From the NCBI RefSeq assembly GCF_004011505.1, contig NZ_SAUN01000001.1, forward strand, positions 620,001-684,000: a stretch of DNA of 64,000 nucleotides. The letters run 5' to 3'. Positions 49,879-61,201 of the stretch are shown here, one piece after another. The stretch comes from Nonomuraea polychroma. Its GTDB lineage: Bacteria > Actinomycetota > Actinomycetes > Streptosporangiales > Streptosporangiaceae. Numbering within the stretch: the stretch's first letter is position 1; the number at the start of each line of letters is the position of its first letter. The translations under genes were made by a program, and so were the position numbers. Under the pieces are notes generated by a model. The model worked only from the letters and a program-made list of their open reading frames with translations, had not been told where the DNA came from and did not search any database.

Positions 49879-51369
49879 TCAATGGGAGGCAAGCTCCTGG
49901 ACGGGTACGTAGTCGTGGCGCATGCCGTGGTCTCCCAGCCATCGGCGCAGCCCCGCCACGGCCGCCGGGTTGGCCGCCACCTGGGCCGCGTACTCCGACA
50001 GCGCCACCTCCTCGCCGTCGTCGAACAGCAGCCGCGCGGGTCCCGACCACGACAGCGTCCACTTGGCCTCCCCGAGCTGGATCAGCACGGCCTCCAGCGC
50101 CTGCCCCAGCACCCCGGCGAGCAGCGTCTCCGACGGGTTCCAGCCGAGCTCGCGCAGCCGCTCCTCCAGCTCCGCCTGCCGGCCGCGGGCGATCGCCTCG
50201 AACGCCGCGTCCAGGTACGGCCGCGCCGCCCCCATCACCCGCTGACCGGCCACCGCGAGGTCGTGCAGGGCCTCGGCATTGCGGCCGGCGTACATGCCGT
50301 GGGCCACCAGCTCGTCCCACGCCACCGGACGCAGCCCGGTCAGCGCCTCCGGCGTCCACATGGACTGCTCGACCGCCTGCACCGCCACGTTCGCGTCGCG
50401 CAGCAGGGTCAGGGCGGAGCGCGGGTCGGGCACGTGCGACGGCTCCGTCAGGTGCTCGATCGCGGCCAGCCGCTCCGCCAGACTCGGATGCGAGTCGTAC
50501 GGCGAGACCTCCTCCGGCTCCTCGCCCAGCTTGGCGATCTCGGCCTGGCGCGCGGGATCGCTCATCATCGCGTGGAAACCACCGAACACCGAGGCGGGAC
50601 GGGCCCCGCCCGCGCCCGTCAACGACAGGTAGTTGTTGACGTAGAGGTTCCAGCCCAGCGCGGTGGCGTGGATCTTGCGTAGGGCGCCGGCCATGGCCTG
50701 CCGGCCGCCGATCGCGACCGCGAACTGGTCGGCCTCCAGCTCCTGCTTGCGCGAGACGGCCTGCGAGACCCGCAGGTAAAGCTTGGTGTACCAGGTGAAC
50801 AGCCGCTTGATGAACGGGTGGTTGCCCAATCCCTGCACGGTGGCGATGAGCGAGACGCGGCCCCGGTAGACGGGCGCGCCGAGGCGGGTGTGGGCGCCGC
50901 TGTAGTGGCCCAGCTCGTGCCCGAGCACCGCCCGCATCTCATCCACCGTGAGCGTTTGCAACAGCGGCAGGCCGACGAACATCCGCCGCCTCGTCGCCTT
51001 CAAGCCCAGCCAGCGGGTGTCCTCCGACACGGCCGCGTTCACCTCGGCGACCAGCCGGATCTCGTCGGGCGGCGCCGTGCGTACCCGCTGGGCCAGGTCC
51101 TCGACCGTCTGCCATAACACGGGCTCGTGCTCGCGCCCCACCGGCACGCCCGGCTGCTCCCCGCCTTGGCGGCGGCTCACCATGAGAAGAGCGCGGACGA
51201 GCGCGCCCGCCGCGAGGGTGAGCACGATCGCGATCTTGACGGTGTTCGCGTGGAAGTCGACGAGCAGCAGGACATCGAAGAAGATCGCGGCCGCCAGGAT
51301 GAGGCCGACCAGGACGTAGAAGCCGGCGAGCAGGGCAAAGGCCAGCACCGCTCGAAACGCTGTGGTCAT
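49879..51369 (-). CDS. M48-family membrane zinc metalloprotease
   Basis: 496 residues. Two N-terminal membrane helices (about 5-35 and 45-65). Active site HELGHYSGAH at 151-160 with a third ligand glutamate in SRKQELEADQFA. A long C-terminal extension (about 300-496) beyond the peptidase core is Ala/Leu-rich and unassigned. Related to HtpX/CAAX-type proteases of the membrane. It is divergent from dgt, with their starts 82 bases apart. Confidence 0.9.
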   Translation of the reverse strand: MTTAFRAVLAFALLAGFYVLVGLILAAAIFFDVLLLVDFHANTVKIAIVLTLAAGALVRALLMVSRRQGGEQPGVPVGREHEPVLWQTVEDLAQRVRTAPPDEIRLVAEVNAAVSEDTRWLGLKATRRRMFVGLPLLQTLTVDEMRAVLGHELGHYSGAHTRLGAPVYRGRVSLIATVQGLGNHPFIKRLFTWYTKLYLRVSQAVSRKQELEADQFAVAIGGRQAMAGALRKIHATALGWNLYVNNYLSLTGAGGARPASVFGGFHAMMSDPARQAEIAKLGEEPEEVSPYDSHPSLAERLAAIEHLTEPSHVPDPRSALTLLRDANVAVQAVEQSMWTPEALTGLRPVAWDELVAHGMYAGRNAEALHDLAVAGQRVMGAARPYLDAAFEAIARGRQAELEERLRELGWNPSETLLAGVLGQALEAVLIQLGEAKWTLSWSGPARLLFDDGEEVALSEYAAQVAANPAAVAGLRRWLGDHGMRHDYVPVQELASH

Positions 51370-51451
51370 GGGGGAGGGCTCCCAAGGAAATGGTTTCTCG
51401 CGAGGCTCGACCTTAGCGGAGTCGGGAAACTGGATAAAATTACTGATACAG

Positions 51452-52672
51452 ATGTCGTACTACGACGAGCATGACCAGGAGCGTTGGGTTCCGGAACCGC
51501 CCGGCAATCCTGAGCGAGCCGCGTTCGAACGCGACCGCGCCCGCGTCCTGCACAGCGCCGCACTCCGCAGACTGGCCGCGAAAACGCAGGTCGTGGGCCC
51601 GGGCGAGACGCTCGGCGGCGGCCAGCACATCCCGCGCACCCGCCTGACGCACTCCCTCGAGTGCGCCCAGGTCGGCAGGGAGATGGGGGCCACCCTCGGC
51701 GTCGACCCGGACCTGGTGGAGACCGCCTGCCTGGCGCACGACCTCGGGCATCCGCCGTTCGGCCACAACGGCGAGGTCGCGCTCAACGCCCTGGCCGCCT
51801 CGTGCGGCGGGTTCGAAGGCAACGCCCAGAGCCTGCGCCTGCTCACCAGGCTCGAGGCCAAGGTCCTCACCGAGGACGGCCGCAGCGCCGGGCTCAACCT
51901 GACGCGGGCCGCGCTGGACGCCTCCATCAAATACCCGTGGACGTGCGACAAGTCGCCGAAGTTCGGCGTGTACGACGACGACCTGCCGGTGTTCACCTGG
52001 ATCAGGAAGGGCGCGCCGGAGGGGCGGGTGAGCTTCGAGGCGCAGATCATGGACTGGGCCGACGACGTCGCCTACTCGGTCCACGACCTCGAGGACGCCC
52101 TGCACTCGGGCCACGTCACCCCCGAGGTGCTCCAGTCGCCCATAGAGCGCCGCCACGTCTGCGAGATCACCCGCACCTGGTACGCCCCCGGCGCCGACCT
52201 CAACGAGCTCGAAGAGGTCTTCGCCAAGCTGATCGCCGACAAGCTCTGGCCGCGCCGCTTCGAGGCCACCCTCGCCGACCTGGCCGGGCTCAAGGCCCTC
52301 ACCAGCGGCCTCATCGGCCGGTTCTGCCGCTCCGCCCAGGCCGCCACCAAAGAGGTGTACGGCACCCGTCACCGCGCCGACCTCGTCGTCCCCCACGCCA
52401 CCCGGCTGGAGTGCGCGCTGCTGAAAGGCGTCACCGCCCATTACGTGATGACCACCAAGGACCACCACGCCAACCAGGCCAGGCAGCGCGAGCTCATCAC
52501 CGAGCTGGCATCCTTGATCACGCTGGGCGCGCCGGGCACGCTGGAGCCCGCCTTCCGGCCCGCGTACACCGGGGCTCGCGACGACGCCGCTCGCGTCCGC
52601 GTGGTCATCGACCAGATCGCCTCACTGACCGACACCTCGGCCGTCGCCTGGCACCGCCGGCTCTCGCGCTGA
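51452..52672 (+). CDS. dgt: Deoxyguanosine triphosphate triphosphohydrolase-like protein
   Basis: 406 residues. HD-domain metal site: His in RTRLTHSLE, His-Asp in AHDLGHPPFGHNGE, and a later Asp in MDWADDVAYSVHD. Hydrolyses dNTPs, chiefly dGTP, to nucleoside and triphosphate. Position before dnaG and the sigma gene is the usual actinobacterial arrangement. Start ATG 51452; the ribosome site is weak and earlier in-frame starts overlap the M48 promoter region. Confidence 0.93.
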   Translation: MSYYDEHDQERWVPEPPGNPERAAFERDRARVLHSAALRRLAAKTQVVGPGETLGGGQHIPRTRLTHSLECAQVGREMGATLGVDPDLVETACLAHDLGHPPFGHNGEVALNALAASCGGFEGNAQSLRLLTRLEAKVLTEDGRSAGLNLTRAALDASIKYPWTCDKSPKFGVYDDDLPVFTWIRKGAPEGRVSFEAQIMDWADDVAYSVHDLEDALHSGHVTPEVLQSPIERRHVCEITRTWYAPGADLNELEEVFAKLIADKLWPRRFEATLADLAGLKALTSGLIGRFCRSAQAATKEVYGTRHRADLVVPHATRLECALLKGVTAHYVMTTKDHHANQARQRELITELASLITLGAPGTLEPAFRPAYTGARDDAARVRVVIDQIASLTDTSAVAWHRRLSR

Positions 52673-52748
52673 CCAAGGTTTGCCAATGAGGCAGGTCACC
52701 TGACACAACCCGCTTTCCCGATCTGCTCGGCGGGCGGATACTGCGCCC

Positions 52749-53912
52749 ATGGCCACATATGTGATCGTCGGCGCCGGGCTGGCCGGAGCCAAAGCCGCGC
52801 AGACGCTGCGCGAGGAGGGCTTCGACGGCGAGATCGTGCTGATCGGTGCGGAAACCGAGCGGCCCTACGAGAGACCACCCCTGTCCAAGGACTACCTCCA
52901 GGGCAAGAGCGAACGAGAGAAGATCTTCGTCCACGCCCCCGAGTGGTACCCGGACAACGACGTGGACCTGCGGCTCGGCATTCCGGTCACCCGCATCGAG
53001 CTCGATCACCGCGTGCTCAGGCTCGGCAACGGGTCGCGCCAGCCGTACGACAAACTGCTCATCGCCACCGGCGCCGCGCCCAGGCGTCTGCCGGGACCCG
53101 GCCACTACCTGCGCACGGTCGAGGACAGCGAGACGCTGAAAGAACGTTTCGCGCAGGCCGAGAGCGTGCTCGTGGTCGGCGCGTCCTGGATCGGCCTGGA
53201 GACCGCCGCGGCGGCCCGCGCCGCCGGCCGCGCCGTCACCGTCGTCGAGCCCGAGCCCACCGCGCTCAACGGGGCACTCGGCCCCGAACTGGGCCACATG
53301 TTCGCCCGCCTGCACGCACACAACGGCGTCGACCTGCGCTTCGGCACCGCCGCCGCCGAGATCACCGACACCGGCGTGCGGCTCAGCTCCGGTGAGCGGC
53401 TCACGGCCGACCTCGTCGTGGTCGGCATCGGCGCCGTGCCCGAGGTCGGTCTCGCCCGCGACGCGGGACTCGAGGTCGGGCAGGGCATCCTCACCGACGC
53501 GGCCCTGCGGACCTCGCACCCCGACGTGTACGCGGCCGGCGACGTGGCCGAGCCCTTCCACCCCCTGTACGGCCGGCGCGTGCGCGTCGAGCACTGGGCC
53601 AACGCCCTGCACGGCGGCCCCGCCGCCGCCCGCTCCATGCTCGGCCAGGACGTCGTCTACGACGCGATCCCGTACTTCTACACCGACCAGTACGAGCTCG
53701 GCATGGAGTTCTCCGGCGACATCGAGGGCTACGACGAGATCGTCTACCGCGGCGACGTCGAGAGCCTGGAGTTCATCGCCTACTGGCTGCGCGACAGCCG
53801 GGTGATCGCCGGCATGAACGTCAACGTCTGGGACGTCGTCGACGAGATCCAGGAGCTGATCAGATCACGCGCCATCGTCAACCCTAAGGAGCTTGCGACG
53901 GGCCAATCGTGA
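52749..53912 (+). CDS. FAD-dependent NAD(P)H:ferredoxin reductase-like oxidoreductase
   Basis: 387 residues. FAD-binding YVIVGAGLAGAKAA at the N-terminus, NAD(P)-binding VLVVGASWIGLETAA near 142, and the C-terminal FAD motif DVYAAGDVAE followed by EHWANALHGG. This is the ferredoxin/rubredoxin/putidaredoxin reductase family. It passes electrons from NAD(P)H to an iron-sulfur partner, often for P450s; no such partner is adjacent. 3' end overlaps the convergent M23-family gene by 29 bases. Confidence 0.92.
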   Translation: MATYVIVGAGLAGAKAAQTLREEGFDGEIVLIGAETERPYERPPLSKDYLQGKSEREKIFVHAPEWYPDNDVDLRLGIPVTRIELDHRVLRLGNGSRQPYDKLLIATGAAPRRLPGPGHYLRTVEDSETLKERFAQAESVLVVGASWIGLETAAAARAAGRAVTVVEPEPTALNGALGPELGHMFARLHAHNGVDLRFGTAAAEITDTGVRLSSGERLTADLVVVGIGAVPEVGLARDAGLEVGQGILTDAALRTSHPDVYAAGDVAEPFHPLYGRRVRVEHWANALHGGPAAARSMLGQDVVYDAIPYFYTDQYELGMEFSGDIEGYDEIVYRGDVESLEFIAYWLRDSRVIAGMNVNVWDVVDEIQELIRSRAIVNPKELATGQS

Positions 53913-54753
53913 CCACGGTCGGGCCGTCGTCGTCGCCGGTCTGGGGCTCGGGCCGGTCGTCGTTCGAGACCTTCTTCGACGAGCACTGCACCGTGCATCG
54001 CGGCGTCTCGCCGAGCTTGCCGCGCAGCGCCAGCGTCTCCTCCCGGGGCGAGAGCGTGCGGTTGCCCGACTGCCAGGCGTCCAGGTAGTCCCACGGCTCG
54101 ACCATGCCCCTGCGTACCCACCAGAAGGACGGACCGGTCTTCCACGAGATCGCGAAATAGAGGTTGGGGCCGGTGTCGCGGGCGTTGCCCGACCGGCCCA
54201 CCCGGCCGAGCAGCTGACCTGCCCGCACCCGCACGCCGGGCTTGATGCCTTCGGCCACCGAGTCCAGGTGCCCGCCCAGGTAGCGCACGCCGTCGTCACC
54301 GATGATCGTGACGAACCGGCCCTCCCGGTCGGCGCCCGCGTCCGTGGACGGCCGCCACTTGTTCTGCACGTTCACCTCGTCGACGACGCCGCCGATGGGC
54401 GCCACGAACGCGCACCCCTCCCCGGCCCAGATCGTCGTCTTGGGCAGCACGAGGAGCCTGCGCTGGTAGGTCGTCTCGCAGCCCTTGACCGGGAATGTGT
54501 AGGTGTACTTCGACAACTTCGGCGGCGGCACCTTGACCGGGTCCTCGCCCTTCGGCGGCCGCTCGGCCGCCTGGTGCTCGGCCGACGGCGTGGGGGACGG
54601 GATCGTGGCCGTGACCTGCGGCGTGCCCGTCACCGAGGGGGTGGAGGGCGACTGGGCGCTCACCCCTGCCAGGCCGGTGGCCTGGGTGCAGGCGCCGGTC
54701 AGCAGCAAAGCGCCCGCGACGGCCGCCCATCGTCCGACATGCCCCGATCTCAT
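53884..54753 (-). CDS. Secreted M23 (LytM)-like protein, putative lipoprotein
   Basis: 289 residues from ATG 54753. Signal segment ending LLLTGAC (Cys near 22, an imperfect lipobox), a Ser/Thr/Pro linker, then a LytM-like beta domain: GEGCAFVAPIGGVVDEV, GHLDSVAEGIKPGVRVRAGQLLG, and TGPNLYFAIS. The usual LytM zinc ligands (HxxxD and HxH) are only partly present; the final HLHFE-type motif reads NLYFA, so it is probably a degenerate, non-catalytic LytM domain. An upstream in-frame TTG at 54786 is less likely. The gap before dnaG (54754-54909) holds no gene. Confidence 0.8.
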   Translation of the reverse strand: MRSGHVGRWAAVAGALLLTGACTQATGLAGVSAQSPSTPSVTGTPQVTATIPSPTPSAEHQAAERPPKGEDPVKVPPPKLSKYTYTFPVKGCETTYQRRLLVLPKTTIWAGEGCAFVAPIGGVVDEVNVQNKWRPSTDAGADREGRFVTIIGDDGVRYLGGHLDSVAEGIKPGVRVRAGQLLGRVGRSGNARDTGPNLYFAISWKTGPSFWWVRRGMVEPWDYLDAWQSGNRTLSPREETLALRGKLGETPRCTVQCSSKKVSNDDRPEPQTGDDDGPTVVTIGPSQAP

Positions 54754-54909
54754 GATCTCCACCCGCGTCACCGTTTCCACCGACAACCTTTACCTTTGTA
54801 GCCGACCGGGGACCCCCGCAGAGCCGGTTTCCCTCTTTAGCAACCCAGGGGTGAGGCCATTCTGGCCGCAGGTGCCGGGAACGTCGGTGGGGCCGAATAG
54901 ACTCACCGC

Positions 54910-56754
54910 GTGGCTGGCCGGATCCGTGATGTCGACATCGCGCTCGTACGCGAGCGCTCACCCATCGCCGACGTGATCGGCGAGCACATCCAGTTGCGCA
55001 ACGCCGGAGGCGGCAACCTCAAGGGCCTGTGCCCGTTCCACGACGAGAAGAGCCCGTCCTTCAACGTCACGCCCGAGCGCGGAATGTACTTTTGCTTCGG
55101 TTGTTCCGAAGGCGGCGACGTGATCACGTTCGTCGAGAAGATCGAGCATCTGTCCTTCAGCGAGGCGGTCGAGCGGCTGGCGCAGCGGGCCGGGATCCAG
55201 CTGCAATACGAGCAGGGCGGCTACGTCCCCCGGCGCGACCACGGTGAGCGGGCCAGGCTGATCGAGGCGCACAAGGCGGCGGCCGAGTTCTACGTCGGCA
55301 AGCTTTTCGGGCCTGACGCGGCTCCGGGCCGGCGGTTCCTGTCGGAGCGGGGGTTCGAGCGGGCCGACGCGGAGATGTTCGGGGTCGGCTATGCGCCCAA
55401 CGAGTGGGAGGCGTTGACGCGGCATCTGCTCGGGCGTGGATTCACCGCCGAGGAGCTGGTCAAGGGCGGGCTGGCCAAGGAGGGGCGGCGGGGGCCGATC
55501 GACCGGTTCCGCGGGCGGCTGATCTGGCCGATCAGGGACGCGACGGGCGATGTGATCGGTTTCGGCGCACGGAAGTTGCTTGATTCCGATGATGGGCCGA
55601 AATATCTGAATACGCCTGACTCGCCGCTTTACAAGAAGAGCCAGGTCCTTTATGGGATTGACCTGGCGAAACGGGAGATCTCCAAACGGTCCCAAGCGGT
55701 GATCGTCGAGGGTTACACCGACGTGATGGCCTGCCATCTCGCGGGGGTGCCGACGGCGGTGGCCACGTGCGGCACGTCGTTCGGCGCGGAGCACATCAAG
55801 ATCTTGCGCCGCTTCCTGCTGGACCAGGCCGAGTTCCGCGGCGAGGTGATCTTCACGTTCGACGGTGACGAGGCCGGGCAGAAGGCGGCGCTGCGCGCGT
55901 TCGCCGATGAGCAGAAGTTCGTCACGCAGACCTACGTCGCGGTGCAGCCCGACGGGCTCGACCCGTGCGACCTGCGGGTCAAGCAGGGCGACGCGGCCGT
56001 GCGGGATCTGATCGCGAGCCGGGAGCCGCTGTTCCAGTTCGCGATCAGGAGCACGATCTCCCGCTACGACCTGCGCAGCAACGAAGGCAAGATCGCCGCA
56101 CTGGACGCGGCCGCGCCGATCGTGGCGGGGATCAAGGACGTCGGGCTGCGCAAGCGTTATGCCATCGACCTGGACCGGTGGCTGGGCTTCATGGATGAGC
56201 GGTTCGTCATGCAGCGCATCGCCGCGGTGGCCGGGGCGCAGCAGGGCCGCCCCCAGCGGGCGCCGCGGGCGGCGCCGGTCGACCCGAGCATCCGGGTGGA
56301 GGGAGAGCTGCTCAAGCTGGCCGTGCAGCGGCCCGCGCTGCTCGGGCCGCGCTTCGACGCGCTGGACCCGCAGGCGTTCACGGCGCCCGACCATGTGGTC
56401 CTGCACAAGGTCATCGTGGCGGCCGGGGGTGTCGCCGCGGCCGGATACGGCGGGCGGGAGTGGGTCGACCTGCTGCTGGAGCACGCCCACGAGGAGGGCG
56501 CCAGGCCGCTCGTGACGCGGTTCGCGGTGGAGGCGATCCAGGCGGACGCGCACACGGAGGAGCGATATGCGGGCGCGATGCTGGCCGCCATCGAGGCCAT
56601 CGCGGTCGACCGGGCCATCGCCCAGGTGAAGTCGCGGATCCAGCGGCTCAATCCGGTGGAGGAGCAGCAGGAATACAACAAGTTGTTCGGTGAGCTGGTG
56701 GCGCTGGAGCAGCAGCGCCGGGTCCTGCGGGATCGAGCCGCGGGCAGCCAGTGA
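54910..56754 (+). CDS. dnaG: DNA primase
   Basis: 614 residues, full length. N-terminal CHC2 zinc finger ([11 protein letters not shown] with CFGC downstream), RNA polymerase core, and TOPRIM with VEGYTDVMA and FDGDEAGQ. The C-terminal helical helicase-binding domain spans about 470-614. Makes RNA primers for replication. GTG start. Confidence 0.97.
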   Translation: MAGRIRDVDIALVRERSPIADVIGEHIQLRNAGGGNLKGLCPFHDEKSPSFNVTPERGMYFCFGCSEGGDVITFVEKIEHLSFSEAVERLAQRAGIQLQYEQGGYVPRRDHGERARLIEAHKAAAEFYVGKLFGPDAAPGRRFLSERGFERADAEMFGVGYAPNEWEALTRHLLGRGFTAEELVKGGLAKEGRRGPIDRFRGRLIWPIRDATGDVIGFGARKLLDSDDGPKYLNTPDSPLYKKSQVLYGIDLAKREISKRSQAVIVEGYTDVMACHLAGVPTAVATCGTSFGAEHIKILRRFLLDQAEFRGEVIFTFDGDEAGQKAALRAFADEQKFVTQTYVAVQPDGLDPCDLRVKQGDAAVRDLIASREPLFQFAIRSTISRYDLRSNEGKIAALDAAAPIVAGIKDVGLRKRYAIDLDRWLGFMDERFVMQRIAAVAGAQQGRPQRAPRAAPVDPSIRVEGELLKLAVQRPALLGPRFDALDPQAFTAPDHVVLHKVIVAAGGVAAAGYGGREWVDLLLEHAHEEGARPLVTRFAVEAIQADAHTEERYAGAMLAAIEAIAVDRAIAQVKSRIQRLNPVEEQQEYNKLFGELVALEQQRRVLRDRAAGSQ

Positions 56755-57096
56755 GGGTCGCCGTCGGCGGTGACGGCATCACGATCGCCCGCCGGCGGTT
56801 GATAACAGTTTGGCCGCGATCACAAGCGGTAAATCAGGGTGGTTGACCAGGGAACTTGGCCCGGTCCAACCGGCGATAAAGGGGATGGACAGCGCGATAC
56901 GGGCAGCGAGACAGTCGCGTCCGACCGGGGGGTCGTGCCGGGCGCGTGAATCCTGATCGCGTAATTGACTTTACTTTCCTGATCAAACTCTTGCTAAACC
57001 TTATTCCGATCTCAATTCGGTAAGCACGGTCGTCTTACCTTCGGTGACAAAAATGGGTCTGCCATTTGATGGAACCAATACTGCAGACTGTCTCCC
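56755..57096 (+). promoter_or_regulatory. Long leader/promoter region before the sigma factor gene
   Basis: 342 bases with no credible gene. The right half (56960-57090) is strikingly AT-rich for this genome and includes TTGACT at 56965, a good -35 candidate, without an equally clear -10. This suggests its own promoter(s) in addition to read-through from dnaG. No riboswitch or tRNA recognised. Confidence 0.5.
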
Positions 57097-58245
<1,149 letters not shown>

Positions 58246-58267
58246 CGTGCGAGACAGCGCTCGGTGA

Positions 58268-58295
58268 AGCGGGCCGGGGGCGACCCCGGCCCGCT
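58268..58295. terminator. Bidirectional terminator between sigA and glnH-like genes
   Basis: AGCGGGCCGGGG-GCGA-CCCCGGCCCGCT, a perfect 12-bp stem with a 4-base loop between two convergent genes. No T-run. Confidence 0.75.
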
Positions 58296-58302
58296 CGCAT
58301 GT

Positions 58303-59109
58303 TCAGGAGCAGCCCTCGAACTGCGGGACCGCGATCGTGCTCAGGTCCAGCCCGGACCCGTCGAACCACTTGTGCAGCAGCTTCGCCGCCGTCCCGTCCT
58401 GATACATGTCAGTGATCGCCCGGTTGACCGCCTCGCAGCCCGCCACGTCTCCCTTGCGCAGGCCCACCCCGGTGCGCTGCTCGTTGAACTGCGCGTTGTT
58501 CAGCCGCAGCCCCGAGCCGTCCTGCATGGCCAGCCCCGCCAGGATGACGTCGTTGGTGGTTACCGCGTCCACCTGCTTGTTCTTCAGCGCCGCCAGGCAC
58601 TGCGCGTAGTCGGCGAACGGCACGAGCTCCGCCGCCACACTCCGCTCCGCGACGACCCGCTGGGCCGCGTTCGACCCCTGGACCTCGCAGATCTTGCGGC
58701 CCTTGAGATCACGCACGTTGTCGATCGTCTCTCCCTGCCGCGTCAGGATGTCCTGGTACGAGATGTGGTACGGCCCGGCGAACAACACCTTGGCCTTGCG
58801 GTCCTGGCTGATCGTGTAGGTGGCCACCACCATGTCGGCCCGCCCGTCGAGCAGCACCCGCTCCCGGTCCGCCGCCAGCACGGGGACGAAGAGAAAATCC
58901 TTGCCGAGCTTGGCGGCGATGTAGCGGGCCACGTCCACGTCGAAGCCCTCGTACTCCTTGTCTGCCCGGAGGAACCCGATCGAAGGCAGGTCCTGGCGCA
59001 CCGCGATGAGCAGGACGTCGTCGTCGACGATCGACTCAGGCTCGCTGGTCCCGCAGCCCGCGACCAGGGTCGCCGCCAGGGCCAGCACCATCACCAGGAC
59101 GCGTTTCAC
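58303..59109 (-). CDS. glnH: GlnH-like solute-binding lipoprotein
   Basis: 268 residues from GTG 59109 in a GTGA overlap with the upstream gene. Lipoprotein signal with lipobox LVAGC. Type-2 periplasmic binding fold: VRQDLPSIGF, GFDVDVARYIAAKLG, FAGPYHISYQ, and DAVTTNDVILAGL. There is no ABC permease or ATPase nearby. Instead it sits with a PknG operon, as does GlnH in Mycobacterium, where it senses aspartate/glutamate and signals through GlnX to PknG. Confidence 0.9.
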   Translation of the reverse strand: MKRVLVMVLALAATLVAGCGTSEPESIVDDDVLLIAVRQDLPSIGFLRADKEYEGFDVDVARYIAAKLGKDFLFVPVLAADRERVLLDGRADMVVATYTISQDRKAKVLFAGPYHISYQDILTRQGETIDNVRDLKGRKICEVQGSNAAQRVVAERSVAAELVPFADYAQCLAALKNKQVDAVTTNDVILAGLAMQDGSGLRLNNAQFNEQRTGVGLRKGDVAGCEAVNRAITDMYQDGTAAKLLHKWFDGSGLDLSTIAVPQFEGCS

Positions 59110-60488
59110 CGGTACTCCTTGAGTCGTGGCCACACCCCGGCGATCACCAGCAGGACGATCGCGCCCATCGCGACCTCCTCCAGCCGCCACAGGTTGTCCA
59201 GCGTGCTCTCGCCCATCGTGATCGCACGTTCGAACTCGTCGTGATGCTGGCCGATCAACGCCACCAGCGTCCGGTCATAGGTGTCGAACGTCGCTGTCAC
59301 CGCACCGAACCGGGCGTTGACCGCCTCGATGATCTGGCCGCTCGCCACCAGGTCGCGGAATTTCTCGTCGGCGGACTGGAAGCCCTGGTACGCCTTCATG
59401 ACGTCCTCGCCCGGCCGGCCGACCAGCTCGGGCCCCAGCAGGCCGAGGAAGCCGTCCGTGCCCTGGACGACCTTGAAGTGATAGTCATCCAGGTTGCCTG
59501 CCGCGACGTAGATCACTGACTGCGATTTGTCGAGGTAGGTGTGCTCGTAGGTGTCGGCCCGTTCCTTGTCGAGCAGGTAGCGGCTCTGGTCGCCCTGCAT
59601 GCTGTTGCTGATCGCACGGGCCCTGGTCAGCGTCAGCACCGGATCGAAGCCGGCCGACTTGGCGTGCCGCAGCGCCTCCTGATCCCGCGCGAGTGCGCCC
59701 GCACCGGCGATCAGCGCCACCGCGGTCGTCACCGTGGCCACCAGCAGCGCCGGCCCGAACACCCGGCGGAAGCGCTTGGCGAGGAAGACCTGCAGCCAGA
59801 TCAGGCAGCACAGTGCGAGCAGCCCGGCCACGACCACGGCGACGCGCAGGAGGGGCACCATGACGGCCTTCTCGTCGTAGGTGCGGCGCACGATCGTGCC
59901 GGTCTCCAGGGTCAGGTTGTAGGCCTGTGGCAGCAGCACCTTGCGCATCAGGTCGGTGGCCTGGCGGTAGATCGCCACGACCTCCTCGGGCGGCGGCCCC
60001 GGGGCGTGCTTCGCCCGCTGGTCGAGCAGCAGGGCCTGACCGGCCAGCCGCTCGTACTTGCCGAGCTCGTCGAGCACCGACTGCACGGTCCGCCGCTCGG
60101 CCGGGTTGTCGCCCGACAGCTCGAACGCCTTCAGCAGCGCCTGGTTGGCCTCCGACCGGCGGCTCTCGTATCGGGCGATCGCCTCGTTGCGCTGCCGGGT
60201 GTACATGTCGCCCATCACCAGCGCGTTGGCCACCTGCGCGTCCATGTCGCTCAGCGCCAGGTAGAGGCCGGCGGTGGCGACCACCTGCGGACCCGCGTCG
60301 TGGCCGATGACCTGCAGGCCGTCGCGGGCCGTGGCGCTGCCGACGGCGAGGGCCGCGAACAGCAGCGCCAGCGAGGCGACGGTGATGCCGGAGATGACCC
60401 GGATCCTGCCGGGCACGCTCCGGCGCACCTGCGGCGGGGCGGCCCGGCCCGGCGCCACCGTGCCCCGGCCGGGCACCATCACCGTCAT
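59106..60488 (-). CDS. glnX: GlnX-like transmembrane sensor protein
   Basis: 460 residues. Four hydrophobic segments (about 32-52, 208-230, 238-258, and near the C-terminus 437-455) bracket two helical extracytoplasmic regions of about 150 and 175 residues, resembling four-helix sensor domains. No kinase or HAMP domain. Position between the GlnH-like lipoprotein and pknG matches mycobacterial GlnX, which relays amino-acid binding to PknG. ATG 60488 overlaps the FHA gene stop. Confidence 0.8.
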   Translation of the reverse strand: MTVMVPGRGTVAPGRAAPPQVRRSVPGRIRVISGITVASLALLFAALAVGSATARDGLQVIGHDAGPQVVATAGLYLALSDMDAQVANALVMGDMYTRQRNEAIARYESRRSEANQALLKAFELSGDNPAERRTVQSVLDELGKYERLAGQALLLDQRAKHAPGPPPEEVVAIYRQATDLMRKVLLPQAYNLTLETGTIVRRTYDEKAVMVPLLRVAVVVAGLLALCCLIWLQVFLAKRFRRVFGPALLVATVTTAVALIAGAGALARDQEALRHAKSAGFDPVLTLTRARAISNSMQGDQSRYLLDKERADTYEHTYLDKSQSVIYVAAGNLDDYHFKVVQGTDGFLGLLGPELVGRPGEDVMKAYQGFQSADEKFRDLVASGQIIEAVNARFGAVTATFDTYDRTLVALIGQHHDEFERAITMGESTLDNLWRLEEVAMGAIVLLVIAGVWPRLKEYR

Positions 60489-61201
60489 GGCGTGCCCTCC
60501 CTGATCGTGATGACGGTCCACGCGCCCACGTGGATCCGGTCCCCTGGGGCGATCTTGACGGGCACGTTGACCTTGAGCGGCTTGCCGTTCACCTGGGTGC
60601 CGTTGGAGGAGCCGGGGTCGACCAGCATCCAGGAGCCGTCCGGCTGGGCCAGCAGCACGGCGTGCAGGTGCGAGACGCCGGGGTCCTCGGGCGGCCCGGT
60701 CAGGTCGATCTCGGGTTCAAGGTTCCTGGCCCGGCTGCGCCGGCCGATGCGCACCTGATCGCCGTACAGGCCGAAGGAGCGCTCGGGGCAGTACGGCGGG
60801 AACGCCACCGCGTCGGCGTCGGGACCGCCCTCGGCGATGACCTTTTCGTAGTAGGAGCGGTCGGCGGCCGTCACGGCCTCCCACCTGGCCCCGCCACCCG
60901 TCGCCAGGAGCGGGACGGGGGCCCCGTTGCCCTGCCCGCTTGCCGAGCCTTGCTCGGGGTGCAGTGTTGGATGTCCTCGCTGCGCTGCGGATCCGGCACT
61001 GCTGTAGTCGTGGCCGCACACCTCGCAGAACTGGCCGGCACGCGGCGTCTGGCAGATGGGGCAACTCTCGGCGGCGGGCTCGGCGACGGGGGCCGGGTTG
61101 GAGGCCGCGTTGGAGGTCGGCGGTGCGGCCGCCATCTGCGTGCCGCACACGTCGCAGTAGTCGTCGGAGCCGGACGCGTGCCCCTGCGGGCAGGTCGCCA
61201 T
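60485..61201 (-). CDS. Zinc-ribbon/FHA-domain protein
   Basis: 238 residues. Two zinc ribbons in the first 70 residues (CDVCGTQ; CPICQTPRAGQFCEVCGHDY), a low-complexity linker, then an FHA domain with GRRSRARNLEP, GVSHLHAVL and DPGSSNGTQVNG, which binds phosphothreonine. It corresponds functionally to GarA/FHA adaptors of PknG. Start overlaps the VWA stop by one base. Confidence 0.9.
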   Translation of the reverse strand: MATCPQGHASGSDDYCDVCGTQMAAAPPTSNAASNPAPVAEPAAESCPICQTPRAGQFCEVCGHDYSSAGSAAQRGHPTLHPEQGSASGQGNGAPVPLLATGGGARWEAVTAADRSYYEKVIAEGGPDADAVAFPPYCPERSFGLYGDQVRIGRRSRARNLEPEIDLTGPPEDPGVSHLHAVLLAQPDGSWMLVDPGSSNGTQVNGKPLKVNVPVKIAPGDRIHVGAWTVITIREGTP

